NCBI GenBank assembly: GCA_963082975.1
Contig: OY720344.1
Span: forward strand, 34,836,033-34,900,032
Direction of reading: 5' to 3'
Source: Labia minor
Lineage: Eukaryota; Arthropoda; Insecta; Dermaptera; Spongiphoridae
Length of the DNA: 64,000 nt
In this document: piece by piece, positions 48,231 through 58,351 of the stretch
Layout of the letters: each line of letters begins with the position of its first letter
Numbering within the stretch: the stretch's first letter is position 1
Made by a program: the position numbers and the translations under genes
Notes under the pieces: model-generated
The model's database searches: none
Seen by the model: the letters and a program-made list of their open reading frames with translations, nothing else
What the model was told of the DNA's origin: nothing

Positions 48231-48399
48231 CATTTTTTTTTTTTTTTTTACTTTTACTTTGACAATTTCTAAGGTTTTAATTAAAAAGACTGTTAATGGA
48301 AAATTTAAAACAAAGATAAAAAATTTGTTTTCTTTCAATTTGCAAATAAATTTGAGATCTTTTGAGGAATATTTTCATATGGCTGCCAAAAAACAATCG

Positions 48400-48720
48400 A
48401 AATAAATAATCGGGTTTGTTTTATTTGAATTGGAATTTGTGCGTAAGAGAGGTGAAAGAGAGAAAGAGTGGAGAGAGAGAAGAGAAGGGGGATAAAAACT
48501 CTCGGTTAAAGCAAGGCCAACAAACATCCCCATCCTCCATTCTGATGCCACTTGAAATGATAAAGAATAACGAATAGGTTGGAGTGGTTTTATTCGCATA
48601 TCCAACAAGTTCAATCAAATTTACCCCCACTCAACCTCATCAAAAGATAAACGAAATGATTTCTACCTCGTCTGATGAAAGTACAGAGAGAGAGAGAGAG
48701 GAGTAATAACCTAACCTCGA
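48400..48720. promoter_or_regulatory. GAGA-rich unique patch (regulatory candidate)
   Basis: Two GA-repeat tracts, 48451-48489 and 48684-48701, flank a non-repetitive, moderately GC-rich sequence. Clusters of GAGAG are bound by GAGA-type factors at arthropod promoters and enhancers. GGGGGATAAAAACTC at 48487 is TATA-like. Minus-strand frames here lack support. Confidence 0.3.
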
Positions 48721-49288
48721 GAAATTTCATCAGTTATGGGAAATTGTTTTTTTTGTCATCTCTCAAACTAATTGGAGTATAACAATTATTTCACAAAATA
48801 GTATATATATAAACATTGCAATTATTTTTTAAATATTCATATTCTCACATTTCTATTATTAGTTTTGAAGTTAAATTTAAATTCAAGTTACATAAATAAT
48901 ATTTAACGATTTTTTATGTCATCTTATTATAACATAGATTAAAATAATTACAGTTTATAGATTAATAATAAAATTACAATTTTTTTTAATTACATAACAA
49001 TATTCTGTTAATATTTTATTAAATAATGAATATTAATAATGATATAATCTAATTTTCAATTTTTGATTTTAATAATTATAATTCATCTAATTTACTTCTC
49101 TCTATTTAATTATTCAATTAATTAAAAACTGACTATGAATATTTATTTTATATTTAAATAATTATCTACTTAATATTATGCTTAGTTCTTAATTTCTTAC
49201 AATTTATTTAATTTTTATTTTATACACAGGAATGTTTTTATCAATTTCGAGTCCTGGGCAATAAGCCAATTAGAGCCATTGGGTCTAG
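48721..49288. other. AT-rich stretch
   Basis: Near its right end (49252-49285), GTCCTGGGCAATAAGCC resembles the inner part of the hAT terminus at 62330, perhaps an old hAT trace. Confidence 0.45.
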
Positions 49289-49769
49289 ACCTAGACCAGA
49301 GGTTCTTAATCTTATGTACTCTGCGGACCCCCACTTGAAAAAATTTTTTTTGACGGACCCCATTCCAACTTTAGGTACTTTACGTCATTTTATTAGTTAA
49401 TTTCTGGCTTACGATCTCATAAGAACAAGGATATATGATGAATATTTCTAACAGTGATTGGTGAATAACGATTTTTTTGCATATTGTAGAACACATTTTA
49501 TTAGAAATTATAATATTGAAGAAAGAAAATTCTGCTAAATATGAAGATGGAAACGGTAGCAATAGTTTTCTTGCACATTTCGTTGAATTTGGGTATTTGA
49601 TCTCTGTTTCCTCACAAAGCCATGTCATCGCTTCTTTTATATTAAATAAAGTTTTAACCGACTCATCATTTTCTCGTGCACCTGTACGATGGCTTTGCGG
49701 ACCCCCAGTAAAGGCTTCGCGGACCCCCAGGGGTCCGCGGACCACAGTTTAAGAACCTCTGACCTAGAC
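49289..49769. mobile_element. hAT element, non-autonomous, perfect 8-bp duplication
   Basis: ACCTAGAC at 49289-49296 and 49762-49769 flank 465 bp. The element starts CAGAGGTTCTTAATCTTATG and ends CAGTTTAAGAACCTCTG. Repeated CGGACCCCC blocks lie inside each end. Eight-base duplication plus CAG-type ends is diagnostic of hAT. The minus strand keeps a short piece of transposase. Confidence 0.9.
49500..49700 (-). pseudogene. hAT transposase C-terminal fragment
   Basis: The minus strand reads KTLFNIKEAMTWLCEETEIK and then RKLLLPFPSSYLAEFSFFN. The LPFPSSYLAEFSF stretch matches the P-x-x-Y-L-x-E-x-x-F-S dimerisation-domain motif at the hAT transposase C-terminus (the usual GFS is FSF here). Upstream catalytic regions are missing and the frame drifts into the GC-rich terminal blocks. 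It supports the hAT call made from the ends. Confidence 0.6.
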
Positions 49770-49892
49770 AATAAAATTTTTTAATATTTCATTACAGTTA
49801 TAAATAAATTTTTTTTAGTAAATGAAGTTCTTGTTAACTTACATTTAATTTTTACTTTAATTAAAGTTAAAAATTTCCCATCTTTACGTTTG

Positions 49893-49950
49893 TGACGCCC
49901 CTTAAGTTACGGCACCCCTGGGCTGTAGGCCAAACAGCTCATAGGGTTAG
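49893..49950. mobile_element. Possible old hAT terminus
   Basis: GACGCCCCTTAAGTTACGG and CACCCCTGGGCTGTAGGCC resemble the inner terminal region of the hAT at 61792-62375 (GCCCTGGGGCTATAGCCC). No complete end or duplication is visible. Confidence 0.35.
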
Positions 49951-49984
49951 TATGACCCTAAATACATATATATTTAGGGTCATA
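49951..49984. repeat. 14-bp perfect inverted repeat with CCCTAAA core
   Basis: TATGACCCTAAATA, six bases, then TATTTAGGGTCATA: a perfect 34-base hairpin next to a (TA)n tract. Confidence 0.9.
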
Positions 49985-50006
49985 TATATATATATATATA
50001 TATTAT

Positions 50007-50632
50007 TACCGACCGACGATAGTAAGGGAGGTATTGTTTTCACACCAAATTTCACATGTGGAGATTTTTACATATCTCCACGAATCATGCATTTTCTTAA
50101 CAGAAAAAAGTATTTTTAGCATGATGTCTGTCCGTCCGTCCGTATAGATGTGTACAGCCTGAACGGCTCAACGGATTTTGATGAAATTTGGTATATTTAC
50201 TTAATGCATCAGTGGGATGAATTGATCAACTTTTGGTGCAAATCCGGAAACCGGAAGTGGTAGTATTAGCGATTGACGATAGGAAGGGAAGGGTTATTTT
50301 CACACCAAATTTCACATGAGGAGATTTTTTTATATCACCACGAATCATGCACTTTGTATTGGTTTTATCCTCGGGAAAATCATATTTATTAGTTTTTTCT
50401 TGATTTAAAATTATATGACGTCATCCAGCCATTCATGACGTCACAGCCTGGTCTTGCATATATATTACAAATAAAATAAAATTAAAAATGTTTATATTTA
50501 TTATTTATGTATCCATATCTGTTTTTTATTACATTAATAGATATATTAAAATTATTCGAAATTGTTTCTGTAGCTGCTAATTAATTTACTTCAAACCGTC
50601 GGTCGGTTCGGACCTGGCCACAGGTCAACTTA
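50007..50632 (+). mobile_element. Family A element, full length (best reference copy)
   Basis: ACCGACCGACGATAG (5'), first CACACCAAATTTCACATG block, GTCCGTCCGTCCG tract, and a GATTTTGATGAAATTTGG stretch shared by all full copies. Then the second block beginning TTGACGATAGGAAGGG, two CRE palindromes 26 bases apart, the CGTCGGTCGGT box, and the GACCTGGCCACAGGTC hairpin with CAACTTA at the end. The target is a TA/T-rich tract. No protein-coding frame spans it. Confidence 0.88.
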
Positions 50633-50980
50633 TTTAATTTTAAACTTACACATTCAAAAATAATTTGTTGATTTAAAGAAGAATTTGTTTTAGGTAGTAA
50701 GATAAAATAAATGATAAAATAACATTGTATTTGTTTAAATATAAGGACACCCCACTCTGATTTTTTTAATCCCAACAGGAGTTTTTTTTGATCATTTACT
50801 TGTTTTGGATTCACTAACATTCAATATCAGTTTTAATATTAAAATTCATCATTTCATTTTTAGCTAGAACTTAAAAATTCTTATAAAAACCCATTCAATC
50901 ATATTACCCTTAAATCATATAAAAATATGACAAGTTGAGAATATATATTTTGTTCAAAAAAGGAAGCCGAATGTTTTTAT
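50633..50980. other. AT-rich stretch
   Basis: Nothing recognised. Confidence 0.5.
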
Positions 50981-51165
50981 CACGTTTTTCTTAGCTTGCT
51001 TTCTTGTTTATCTGTTCGGATCAAATCTTGCAATCGAAATTTCGACCACTTCCAGTCATCCAATCGCTCTGAAACTTTTCAGAGTTATGTATTCTGGATG
51101 ACAATACAATAAAATAACACATTCGTAGCTTGCAAGTGATTAATTAGAGCATAATTAATGAATAT
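50981..51165 (+). repeat. Family D direct repeat, copy 1
   Basis: Starts CACGTTTTTCTTAGCTTGC and ends GAGCATAATTAATGAATAT. It matches 52287-52487 almost base for base; the second copy has extra TTTG units. The block between (TCGACCACTTCCAGTCATCC) is non-coding. No terminal inverted repeat or target duplication was seen. Confidence 0.88.
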
Positions 51166-52080
51166 TTGTATTTTGTTAACTTAAAAAGGAGAAACAATAA
51201 TAATACAACAAAAGGCCCTTTCCAAAACTTACCTTTCTCAATACATAATACAAAAGAAGAAAACAACAAAAGGGACTTTGTCAAAACATTAAAAATAAAT
51301 AATACAGATGTCCATAGTCCGCTTGTTTAAAAAAATATTCAAGAGTTGATTCTAGTATGTATTAAATATATTCAATATATTAAATATTAAATATATTATT
51401 TTTGATCTAAACGAATAGAGAATGGATTTTACATAAAATTTGTAATCATTTCACAAATTAATAATATAATAAATGACACATTGTGAATTGACGATAAAAA
51501 TAAATATATTTCATTAGATCTTATTTTATTATACTAGCAAAAATTGTATAAATATATTTTTAATTTTCTTTCGAAATTAATTAAAAAATTTTAAAATATT
51601 TTAAATATAAAAAATATTGATACAATATCTAATACAAAAACGAGGCGGGATGCAAATATAATACATTAATTAATAATAATAATCAAAATATTAAAATCCG
51701 TTTAAATAAGAAGTTTGAAAAAATGTTCAGGTCGCTCCCCTCCAACTAAATGACAGTCCTGATCGTATGTTCCATGCTGCGAATTAAATTTGGATTAAGC
51801 ATCATAAATTCTAAAATAATAATTAAATAAATTTCAAATAACGATTAGATATTTATTAAATGAATTACTAATAAATAATATTCAATCTAATGAAATAAAG
51901 AATCTCTATATATTATATACACGGTAAATGTATTAGAAAAAATAAAAAGCCATTTTTTTTTTATGAAGAATTTTGATTTTTTTAAATTATAATTTCTGAC
52001 TTTTGATTGATTACATTTAAAATCATTTTAAAGTTATAATTTCGTCTTTACAAAGAGAGATAAAAAATTAATAAAATCAA
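51166..52080. other. AT-rich stretch between the direct repeats
   Basis: No coding sequence was recognised, so there is no support for the direct repeats being LTRs of one element. Confidence 0.5.
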
Positions 52081-52286
52081 AATATTGAAAAAATATAATA
52101 GGGAGGTAGAAAAAAGGTTCAAACTCCCCTCTTCTTATTTTTACTTAACGGGTCTTCTGATTGGTTGCCTGTTTCGACACACCTTTTTTCGACTTAAACG
52201 CCACCCTCAATTTCCTTCAGCTATCATTTGCTCTCTGCATCTCACCAAGTCATCATTAGCACTCTTGCTAACTGAGTGTATTTTAC
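52081..52286. promoter_or_regulatory. GC-richer unique patch (regulatory candidate)
   Basis: Contains CTGATTGGTTGCC (inverted CCAAT) and many C/T-rich words, and ends abruptly at family D copy 2. The 71-codon plus frame through it continues into the repeat and is not accepted as a gene. Confidence 0.22.
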
Positions 52287-52487
52287 CACGTTTTTCTTAG
52301 CTTGCTTTCTTGTTTGTTTGTTTGTTTATTTATCTGTTCGGGTCAAATCTTGCAATCGAAATTTCGACCACTTCCAGTCATCCAATCGCTCTGAAACTTT
52401 TCAGAGTTATGTATTCTGGATGACAATACAATAAAATAACACATTCGTAGCTTGCAAGTGTTTAATTAGAGCATAATTAATGAATAT
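52287..52487 (+). repeat. Family D direct repeat, copy 2
   Basis: Same boundaries as copy 1, with a longer (TTTG)n stretch near 52310-52326, which accounts for the length difference. Confidence 0.88.
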
Positions 52488-52843
52488 AATTTTGTATGGG
52501 AAAATCAAAACAAAAAGTGTAAATATTTAAATTTGAAAAAAACCGTTAAAAACCCGTTAAAAGAATAATATAATATGTATAATATTTAAAATGTAAATAA
52601 ATTTGAAAGAAGGTATATTAATGTTTTGTACTGTAATTTAGAAAACAAAATTTAAATTTATGAGTTTTAGGCAATAAAGAATTAAAATATGACAAATTTA
52701 AAAATTTCTCTTTATAATTCAATTTAAATTTATTACTTTCAGGATAATAGTATTTCATGACTATTAAAGTCAATCAAAAAACTTAAAAGTAGTATAGGTC
52801 AAGTGAAATCGATTGCAATATATGAAGACTAAAAAGTAGAAAA
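52488..52843. other. AT-rich spacer
   Basis: Nothing recognised. Confidence 0.5.
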
Positions 52844-52845
52844 TA

Positions 52846-53694
52846 ATACTTTATATAAAAAAAAAACTTTTTTAAAAAACCACGTTTTTAACGCACTAAA
52901 AAGAAGAAAATAATTTTTCTGAAACCCCATAGGTACTGACATTACAAACAAGAGATATGATTTGAAGAAAATTTTCTATAACCTAAAACGTGGGGCGCAA
53001 CTATGGCTAAAATATTCTGTATCGTATAAAAATTTATAAATAAATGTTATTAGGTAGAAATTAATAGGATAAATGAATTCATATTTTAATTAGCTTCAAA
53101 AAGTAAAGCTTATAACTTATCGAAATTTTTAAAAGAGGTAAATTTAATTTATGAAAAGATTACCTTTAGATTACTAATAATATTCACTTTTAAAAAATTC
53201 TGATAAAAAATGACATCCTAACAATATTCTGGTAAATAATATAAGAAATTTAACTTGAAGAAATCTAAAACTAAATTTTGCTACTGCAAAACTTCTAGCA
53301 AATATTTAATATTTATGTTAATAAAATTTCTAAAGTGTAAATTGAAGATGTTTATTTAATATTAAGGAATTAATTTTCCAAAAAAAATTTACATTAATAA
53401 AAGTATTCTGTTGGATTACTAATAATATTCCCTTTTACAAAAAGTCTGGTAAAAAATATAAAACTTAAAATATAAATCCATGGATATTGAAATAAATTAA
53501 TCAAAGAAATTATATTGCATTTAAAAAATTTATTATTATTTGCGCCCCACGTTTTACGTTATAGAAAATTTTCTTCAAATCATATCTCTTGTTTGTAATG
53601 TCAGTACCTATGGGGTTTCAGAAAAATTATTTTCTTCTTTTTAGTGCGTTAAAAACGTGGTTTTTTAAAAAAGTTTTTTTTTTATATAAAGTAT
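52846..53694. mobile_element. Element with 155-bp terminal inverted repeats
   Basis: The arms 52846-53000 and 53540-53694 are reverse complements over 155 bases with a single mismatch (ACCTAAAACG against ACGTAAAACG). The outermost bases are ATAC..GTAT, flanked by TA on each side, suggesting TA target duplication. The arms end inward at CGTGGGGCGCAA. The 539-bp interior is AT-rich with no open frame. Near-identity of the arms indicates a recent insertion or gene conversion. The superfamily is not assigned beyond the TA hint. Confidence 0.88.
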
Positions 53695-53696
53695 TA

Positions 53697-54479
53697 TTAT
53701 ATTTTAAATTCATATGATAATTTTTTTTTTTTTTTGTATCAACGACTAGGGAAGAGAGAATTTATCCAAAAGCTTGATAAATTTCGCCATTTTCCCCCCT
53801 AAGATTATTTTTTATTTAAAAAATTACAAATCTGTGTTGGATTAGATTTAAATTCATGGCTGAAATATTTTATCGTTAGGATAAAAGGACGATGACCCTT
53901 CGACCAGTTATACTGCTACCGAGACAACAAATGAATCCATTTTTATACAAGATTTATAAGCAGATGGGAATTTTCTAAAATAAATAACACCAATTTTTAT
54001 TTTTGCTGTGAAATTTTTTAGATTAGTTTTTTTTGGAAGGCTGTCGCTTGTCAAATTTTTAAAATATTACTGAATTTAGATATGAAATGATATACGGTTT
54101 TTATTTTAAAAAAAAAGAGATAATAAAAAATATTTATAATAATTTAAAGAAAAAAATATCAAAGTTCAAATGAAAATTAATAAATTTGCAAAAAACAACT
54201 AAAATAAAATTAAAACTTCGCCGCTATCTATATATAAAAATTGTATTAAATCATCTCAGGCAAATGCATCATGACTATGTATAATCATTTAAAAAATAGA
54301 TATTTTAATAGAAATGCAAGTAAAGGCAAAATTAATTCTCGGGATAATTATTTTATATCAACTACCTCTTATAAATCTTTCAGTATTTGGATCTGAAGTT
54401 CTGTAGACAATGAAATTTTAAAATAAACAGTATTTTTTTTATATATGCAAGAATAGTCAACAAAACTGCAACCCAAAGC

Positions 54480-54513
<34 letters not shown>

Positions 54514-54956
54514 CAGCCTAGATCCTTCTAAATATATATAACAAACGCTCCGCTGGCTCAGTTAAGAAGTTTGCAGTCAATATAAAATTATAATTCTAAA
54601 AATTTACTTACAATGAATGTTTATAATATTTAAATTTTTATTTGACTTTCTAATATTTAATAATATTAAAAGTAAAATCAATTTCAATTTAATTAAATAT
54701 TACAATCCTATGATGATATAAATTAAACATTGGTTTATTAAACCATGTTCATTTTTCTGAAGACATCTAAACAGAAATTTTCATAAAATAAAAGAACTTG
54801 TCAGTATTAATATGGTATATAAACAATTTAAAGGTCGAAAAAAGAAGATATGCTATTCAAAAGTGATCAACAAAGGAGTTTAACTATATACACCAAACCC
54901 CGTCGTGGACTGGGCCTTTTCACTAAATTTTAAATAAGAACAAAAAAAATAAGATA
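53697..54956. other. AT-rich stretch
   Basis: A (TA)n tract at 54484-54512. A GC-richer patch at 53880-53935 (GACGATGACCCTTCGACC) has no match. No gene was recognised. Confidence 0.5.
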
Positions 54957-55052
54957 TGAATATTTTAATATTCTGATTGAATTAAAATGAATTAAAACTT
55001 TTCCATACAGGCTATCAACCAAATACTATGTATTACTTCGGGGGTACAGGGG
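54957..55052 (+). mobile_element. Helitron 3' fragment, truncated
   Basis: TCAACCAAATACTATGTATT and CGGGGGTACAGGGGGC match the 3' block of the Helitrons at 3181 and 21696. It breaks within the first hairpin, so the end is missing. Confidence 0.7.
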
Positions 55053-55192
55053 GCATTAATATATTAAAATAAATTTTATTTTATAAATAATTCAGGAAAA
55101 TACAAATTCATAAACTAATAAATTTCATATTACTTAAATAGGACATAAATTTTTTATTTTTTCTCTAGTCTAATTTAAATATAAATCTGAAC

Positions 55193-55342
55193 ATGATATC
55201 ACGCATTTTGTTAACAGAAAAAAGTATTTTTAGCATGATGTCTGTCCATCCGTCGAACGGATTTTGATAAAATTTGGTATATTTACTTAGTGCATCAATA
55301 GCATGAATTCATCAATTTTTTCTGTATATCTGGAAACCAGAA
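55193..55342 (+). repeat. Family A fragment
   Basis: Runs from CACGCATTTTGTTAACAG through GCATGATGTCTGTCC to the GATTTTGATAAAATTTGG stretch and the CATCAAT block; the two ends of the element are absent and a part of the microsatellite is lost. Confidence 0.7.
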
Positions 55343-55633
55343 GTCATAGTTTCCAAAGTAATTAATTAATTTTATATTCATTGTCGGAAATTTTTCACTT
55401 AAAATATAGTAGTATTAATTAAACAATAAATAAAAACCAAGATAATATAATTTAGTCATTTTAATTCAAGTTTTAAAAATATTTTTTCTGATACTTTATA
55501 TATATATATATTATATATATATGTAATCTTTAAATAATTAGGCTATAATAATTTCGATTTTCTGAAAAGATTATAAGACCTTTCTTTGGTATTTAAAGAT
55601 TAACAAATATGATATATGATACAATTAATATAT
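55343..55633. other. AT-rich stretch
   Basis: Nothing recognised. Confidence 0.5.
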
Positions 55634-56067
55634 TAATATACAGTGGCGCAACCAGGGGGGGGTTTTGGGGGTTAAAACCCCCCCCAGGAGAGAAAAAAAT
55701 ATAAATTGCTGTATATTATGTACTATATTACAAATAGAAAAGAAAAAGAAAATAATTCTTAAAGTATAACTTAGTGTATAATAAGTAAGTTTATTTTATT
55801 TTAAAAAAAAATTTTCTTACAGAATTAAATATAAGAAATAAAAAATTATTTTAATATTTCTCCTAAATCATAAAAAACAAAAGACTTAATATAAGATTAC
55901 TAGATGATTGTGAAATTTTCCAATTATTATTATTTAATTATAATTATTTAAATATAAAATAAATAAAAATATTACTCAAATTCTAAATATTTTTTATTAA
56001 TAATACATTAATTGCTAATTTCATAAAAATTATGAAGCGAAGACTAATTTTTCTAAAATGGAATCAG

Positions 56068-57226
56068 GTAAAAATCACTAAAGAAAAAAATCCATAAAAG
56101 TCAAAAATCCCTAAAACCGAAAATCCCCAAAAGCGAAAACCCCTAAATAAAAATATCGCTGACTGAAAAAATCACTAAAAACAAATTTTTTCATTTTTGT
56201 ATTAATTTTAATTGTGACTCAGAAAATTAAATCACAAGGTGAGCATGACACCCAGTTGCCTGAGACACGACCTTCCAAGGAGATAATCGGGCCTGGACCG
56301 AAAGTAGGGAAAAATAGGTCAAAAAATACATACATAGGGCCCAAAAAAAATTGGGGTGTCAAATTCGTATGTAAAATAAAGGGAATTTACCCAAATTCCG
56401 TTTATTGGCATACGTTTTAATAGCTTAATGATTCCAAATACAAAATACACCATTTGCACCGTATATTTCACCAGGGAATATATAACGCAATTTGTGAAAT
56501 TTACTATCATCAGAGGCTGTCTTTTTCACTTTGCTCGATGCATTTATAGAAACATCAAATCATTGAAGCTCTATAATGATATAGATAATCCTGACAACTC
56601 CACTCATTTACGAACTCTTGCAACTCTTGCTTTGGTTTTGGTACCACCATCAAAAGTTATTGTAGCCTACCAAGCATTAGCTGGACGACCAACAGGGTAA
56701 AACTTCGTGATCTTTTTTCTTACTTCGAGCGCACTTGGCTAGGTGAACAATTTTTGGCTGGCTTTCATGACCCCGAATTCGACATTGGAACATTGGAACA
56801 TCTACGATGCCACTTTGATGGCTTTGCCTCGAACAAACAATGCATTGGAAGGTTACAACAATGCTCTTCGTTCACGCTTGGGAGGTTACAAGACATCAGT
56901 ATGGGACCTGATTAAGCAAATCCATATTGAGCATAACTTTATCTCTTTGGAAATCTGTCGTGAAGTTCGTGGTAAGAAGCCTGATCCACCAAGGAAACGA
57001 TTCCGCGACTCGCATGATGACCTTCTGACCATAATGAAGGCAAACCATGAAAAATAGGACGCTAAAAAACCAGATAGAACAGATGTGATGACACCAAGCA
57101 TGATGTATAACTACTTCATTCAAGTCTCTTCGGCTATTCATTATCAAGTAAAAAGTAAAAAAAAATTAGGGAAATTTTTTATTTAGGGATTTATTCTTTT
57201 AGGGATTTTTTCTTAGGGATTTTTAC
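56068..57226 (+). mobile_element. MULE with repeated CCCTAAA-type termini
   Basis: GTAAAAATCACTAA at the left and TTAGGGATTTTTAC at the right are inverse with one mismatch. Each terminal region (about 110 and 75 bases) is a string of related short units: AAAATCCCTAAAA at the left and TTTAGGGATTTT at the right. The interior encodes a broken MULE transposase. No convincing 9-bp target duplication was found at these ends. Confidence 0.65.
56500..57057 (+). pseudogene. MULE transposase, C-terminal part, two frameshifts
   Basis: In the first frame GCLFHFARCIYRNIKSL and LALVLVPPSKVIVAYQAL match the FHxxQxIxRKI and LAFVPPxxVxxAF segments of MULE-domain transposases. A frame change after 56697 gives LRDLFSYFERTWLGEQFLAG. 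A second change at the tandem ATTGGAAC ATTGGAAC (about 56786-56801) leads to the last block. That block has the hallmark PRTNNALEGYNNALRSRLG followed by SVWDLIKQIH, then a basic tail and stop at 57055. In the family RTNNxxEGxxxxL is the conserved C-terminal motif. The DDE catalytic core upstream is gone. Confidence 0.8.
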
Positions 57227-57991
57227 ATGATTTCTTTCAAAATATCCTGCCACTACGTGCGGACGAAAAGCTTTCGAAATCTTAAAGTAGTTTTTTATAA
57301 ATAACTCCTTTATTATTAAGTTTAGGTAAAAATGAATATAATGAAACTTTTAGTAAATTCGATTCCCTATAAATTTAATACGATAGTATGATAATTCTCA
57401 TAAAAATAGGTATTTATTGAGAAAATCAATAAAATGTGCTTTGACACCTCTTTAAACTACCCTTACTTATGTTCCGATCTTGTCCAAAAACAATCCAATC
57501 CCCGCCAATCATTCCCAAAAAAAAAAACATGTAAATATCAAATTTCAAGACAATATCTCATTTTGTTTAGACGTAATCTCGGTAACGAGCCGGTTCAAAA
57601 ATTTTTTTTTGCAGTTTTAGATTCAGAACCGTCTGAAAAGTGGAAATCTCGAAGAATCTAGGAGCAAAAATTGTCAAAATTTTCCGATCATCGTATAAGC
57701 TATCCTTATTTCATGAGGAAAGCTAAAATGATTTACTTATAGCTGGAAAAAAATATTTTCTTTCTAAAACTGTGAATACGAGTAAATAAAATACAAAATT
57801 AAATTTTTTTGCCAGATTTTGTAAAATCAGTGTTTCATTTACAAAACTTTTTTAAATATTTAATATAAAAAAAAAATCTTAATGAAAATTTGTCTTTGAG
57901 AGAGCCCGGGGGGGGGGGGCGCCATAGGAAGGTGGAGCGGCTAGTCAAAACCCCCCCCAGGATCAAATCCTGGTTGCGCCACTGTAATATA

Positions 57992-58351
57992 GTTACTTGA
58001 TATTATGTATAAAATCGGTTATCTTTTAAATGCAATAATTACTTTATTACTATCTTAAATTTAGTTATATACAAAAGTCCCTAGCACTACCAACTTAACT
58101 CTGGATATTATATTAAGAGCACTATATATAAATTAGAAATATAATATATTCTAATTTACATATATATATATAATATTGTTTGGAAATTAATTTATTTCGT
58201 GTGTCCGTTCTGTATCTGACCACAGCTCATTTTTATCATTCTTTTTCCATCAATATAGCCCAAAGAATTTTTTAACTGAATATGTACATTTTACTTGAAA
58301 ATTATAAAAAGAAATAAACTAAAATTAAATAATTAAGTACCCAACAGTTGA
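57992..58351. other. AT-rich stretch
   Basis: Nothing recognised. Confidence 0.5.

Larger units (their letters stand above)
55641..57984. mobile_element. TIR transposon with a MULE nested inside
   Basis: CAGTGGCGCAACCAGG at the left and CCTGGTTGCGCCACTG at the right are perfect inverses, flanked by TAATATA (55634-55640 and 57985-57991), a 7-bp duplication. Just inside each end are long G and C runs: GGGGGGGGTTTT with AAAACCCCCCCC at the left, and CAAAACCCCCCCC at the right after a 12-base insert. The interior at 56068-57226 is a separate MULE-like unit. The outer superfamily is undetermined. Confidence 0.75.

Noticed and set aside
49380-49745. 121-codon minus-strand frame treated as a whole gene
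   Set aside because: It lies wholly inside a hAT MITE; only a short part resembles transposase, and its start is in the terminal G/C block.
50981-52487. Direct repeats as LTRs of one retrotransposon
   Set aside because: No coding sequence between them, no TG..CA ends, and no primer-binding site.
57434-57661. 75-codon frame inside the outer TIR element
   Set aside because: No similarity to any transposase motif; contains homopolymer-derived Lys and Phe runs.
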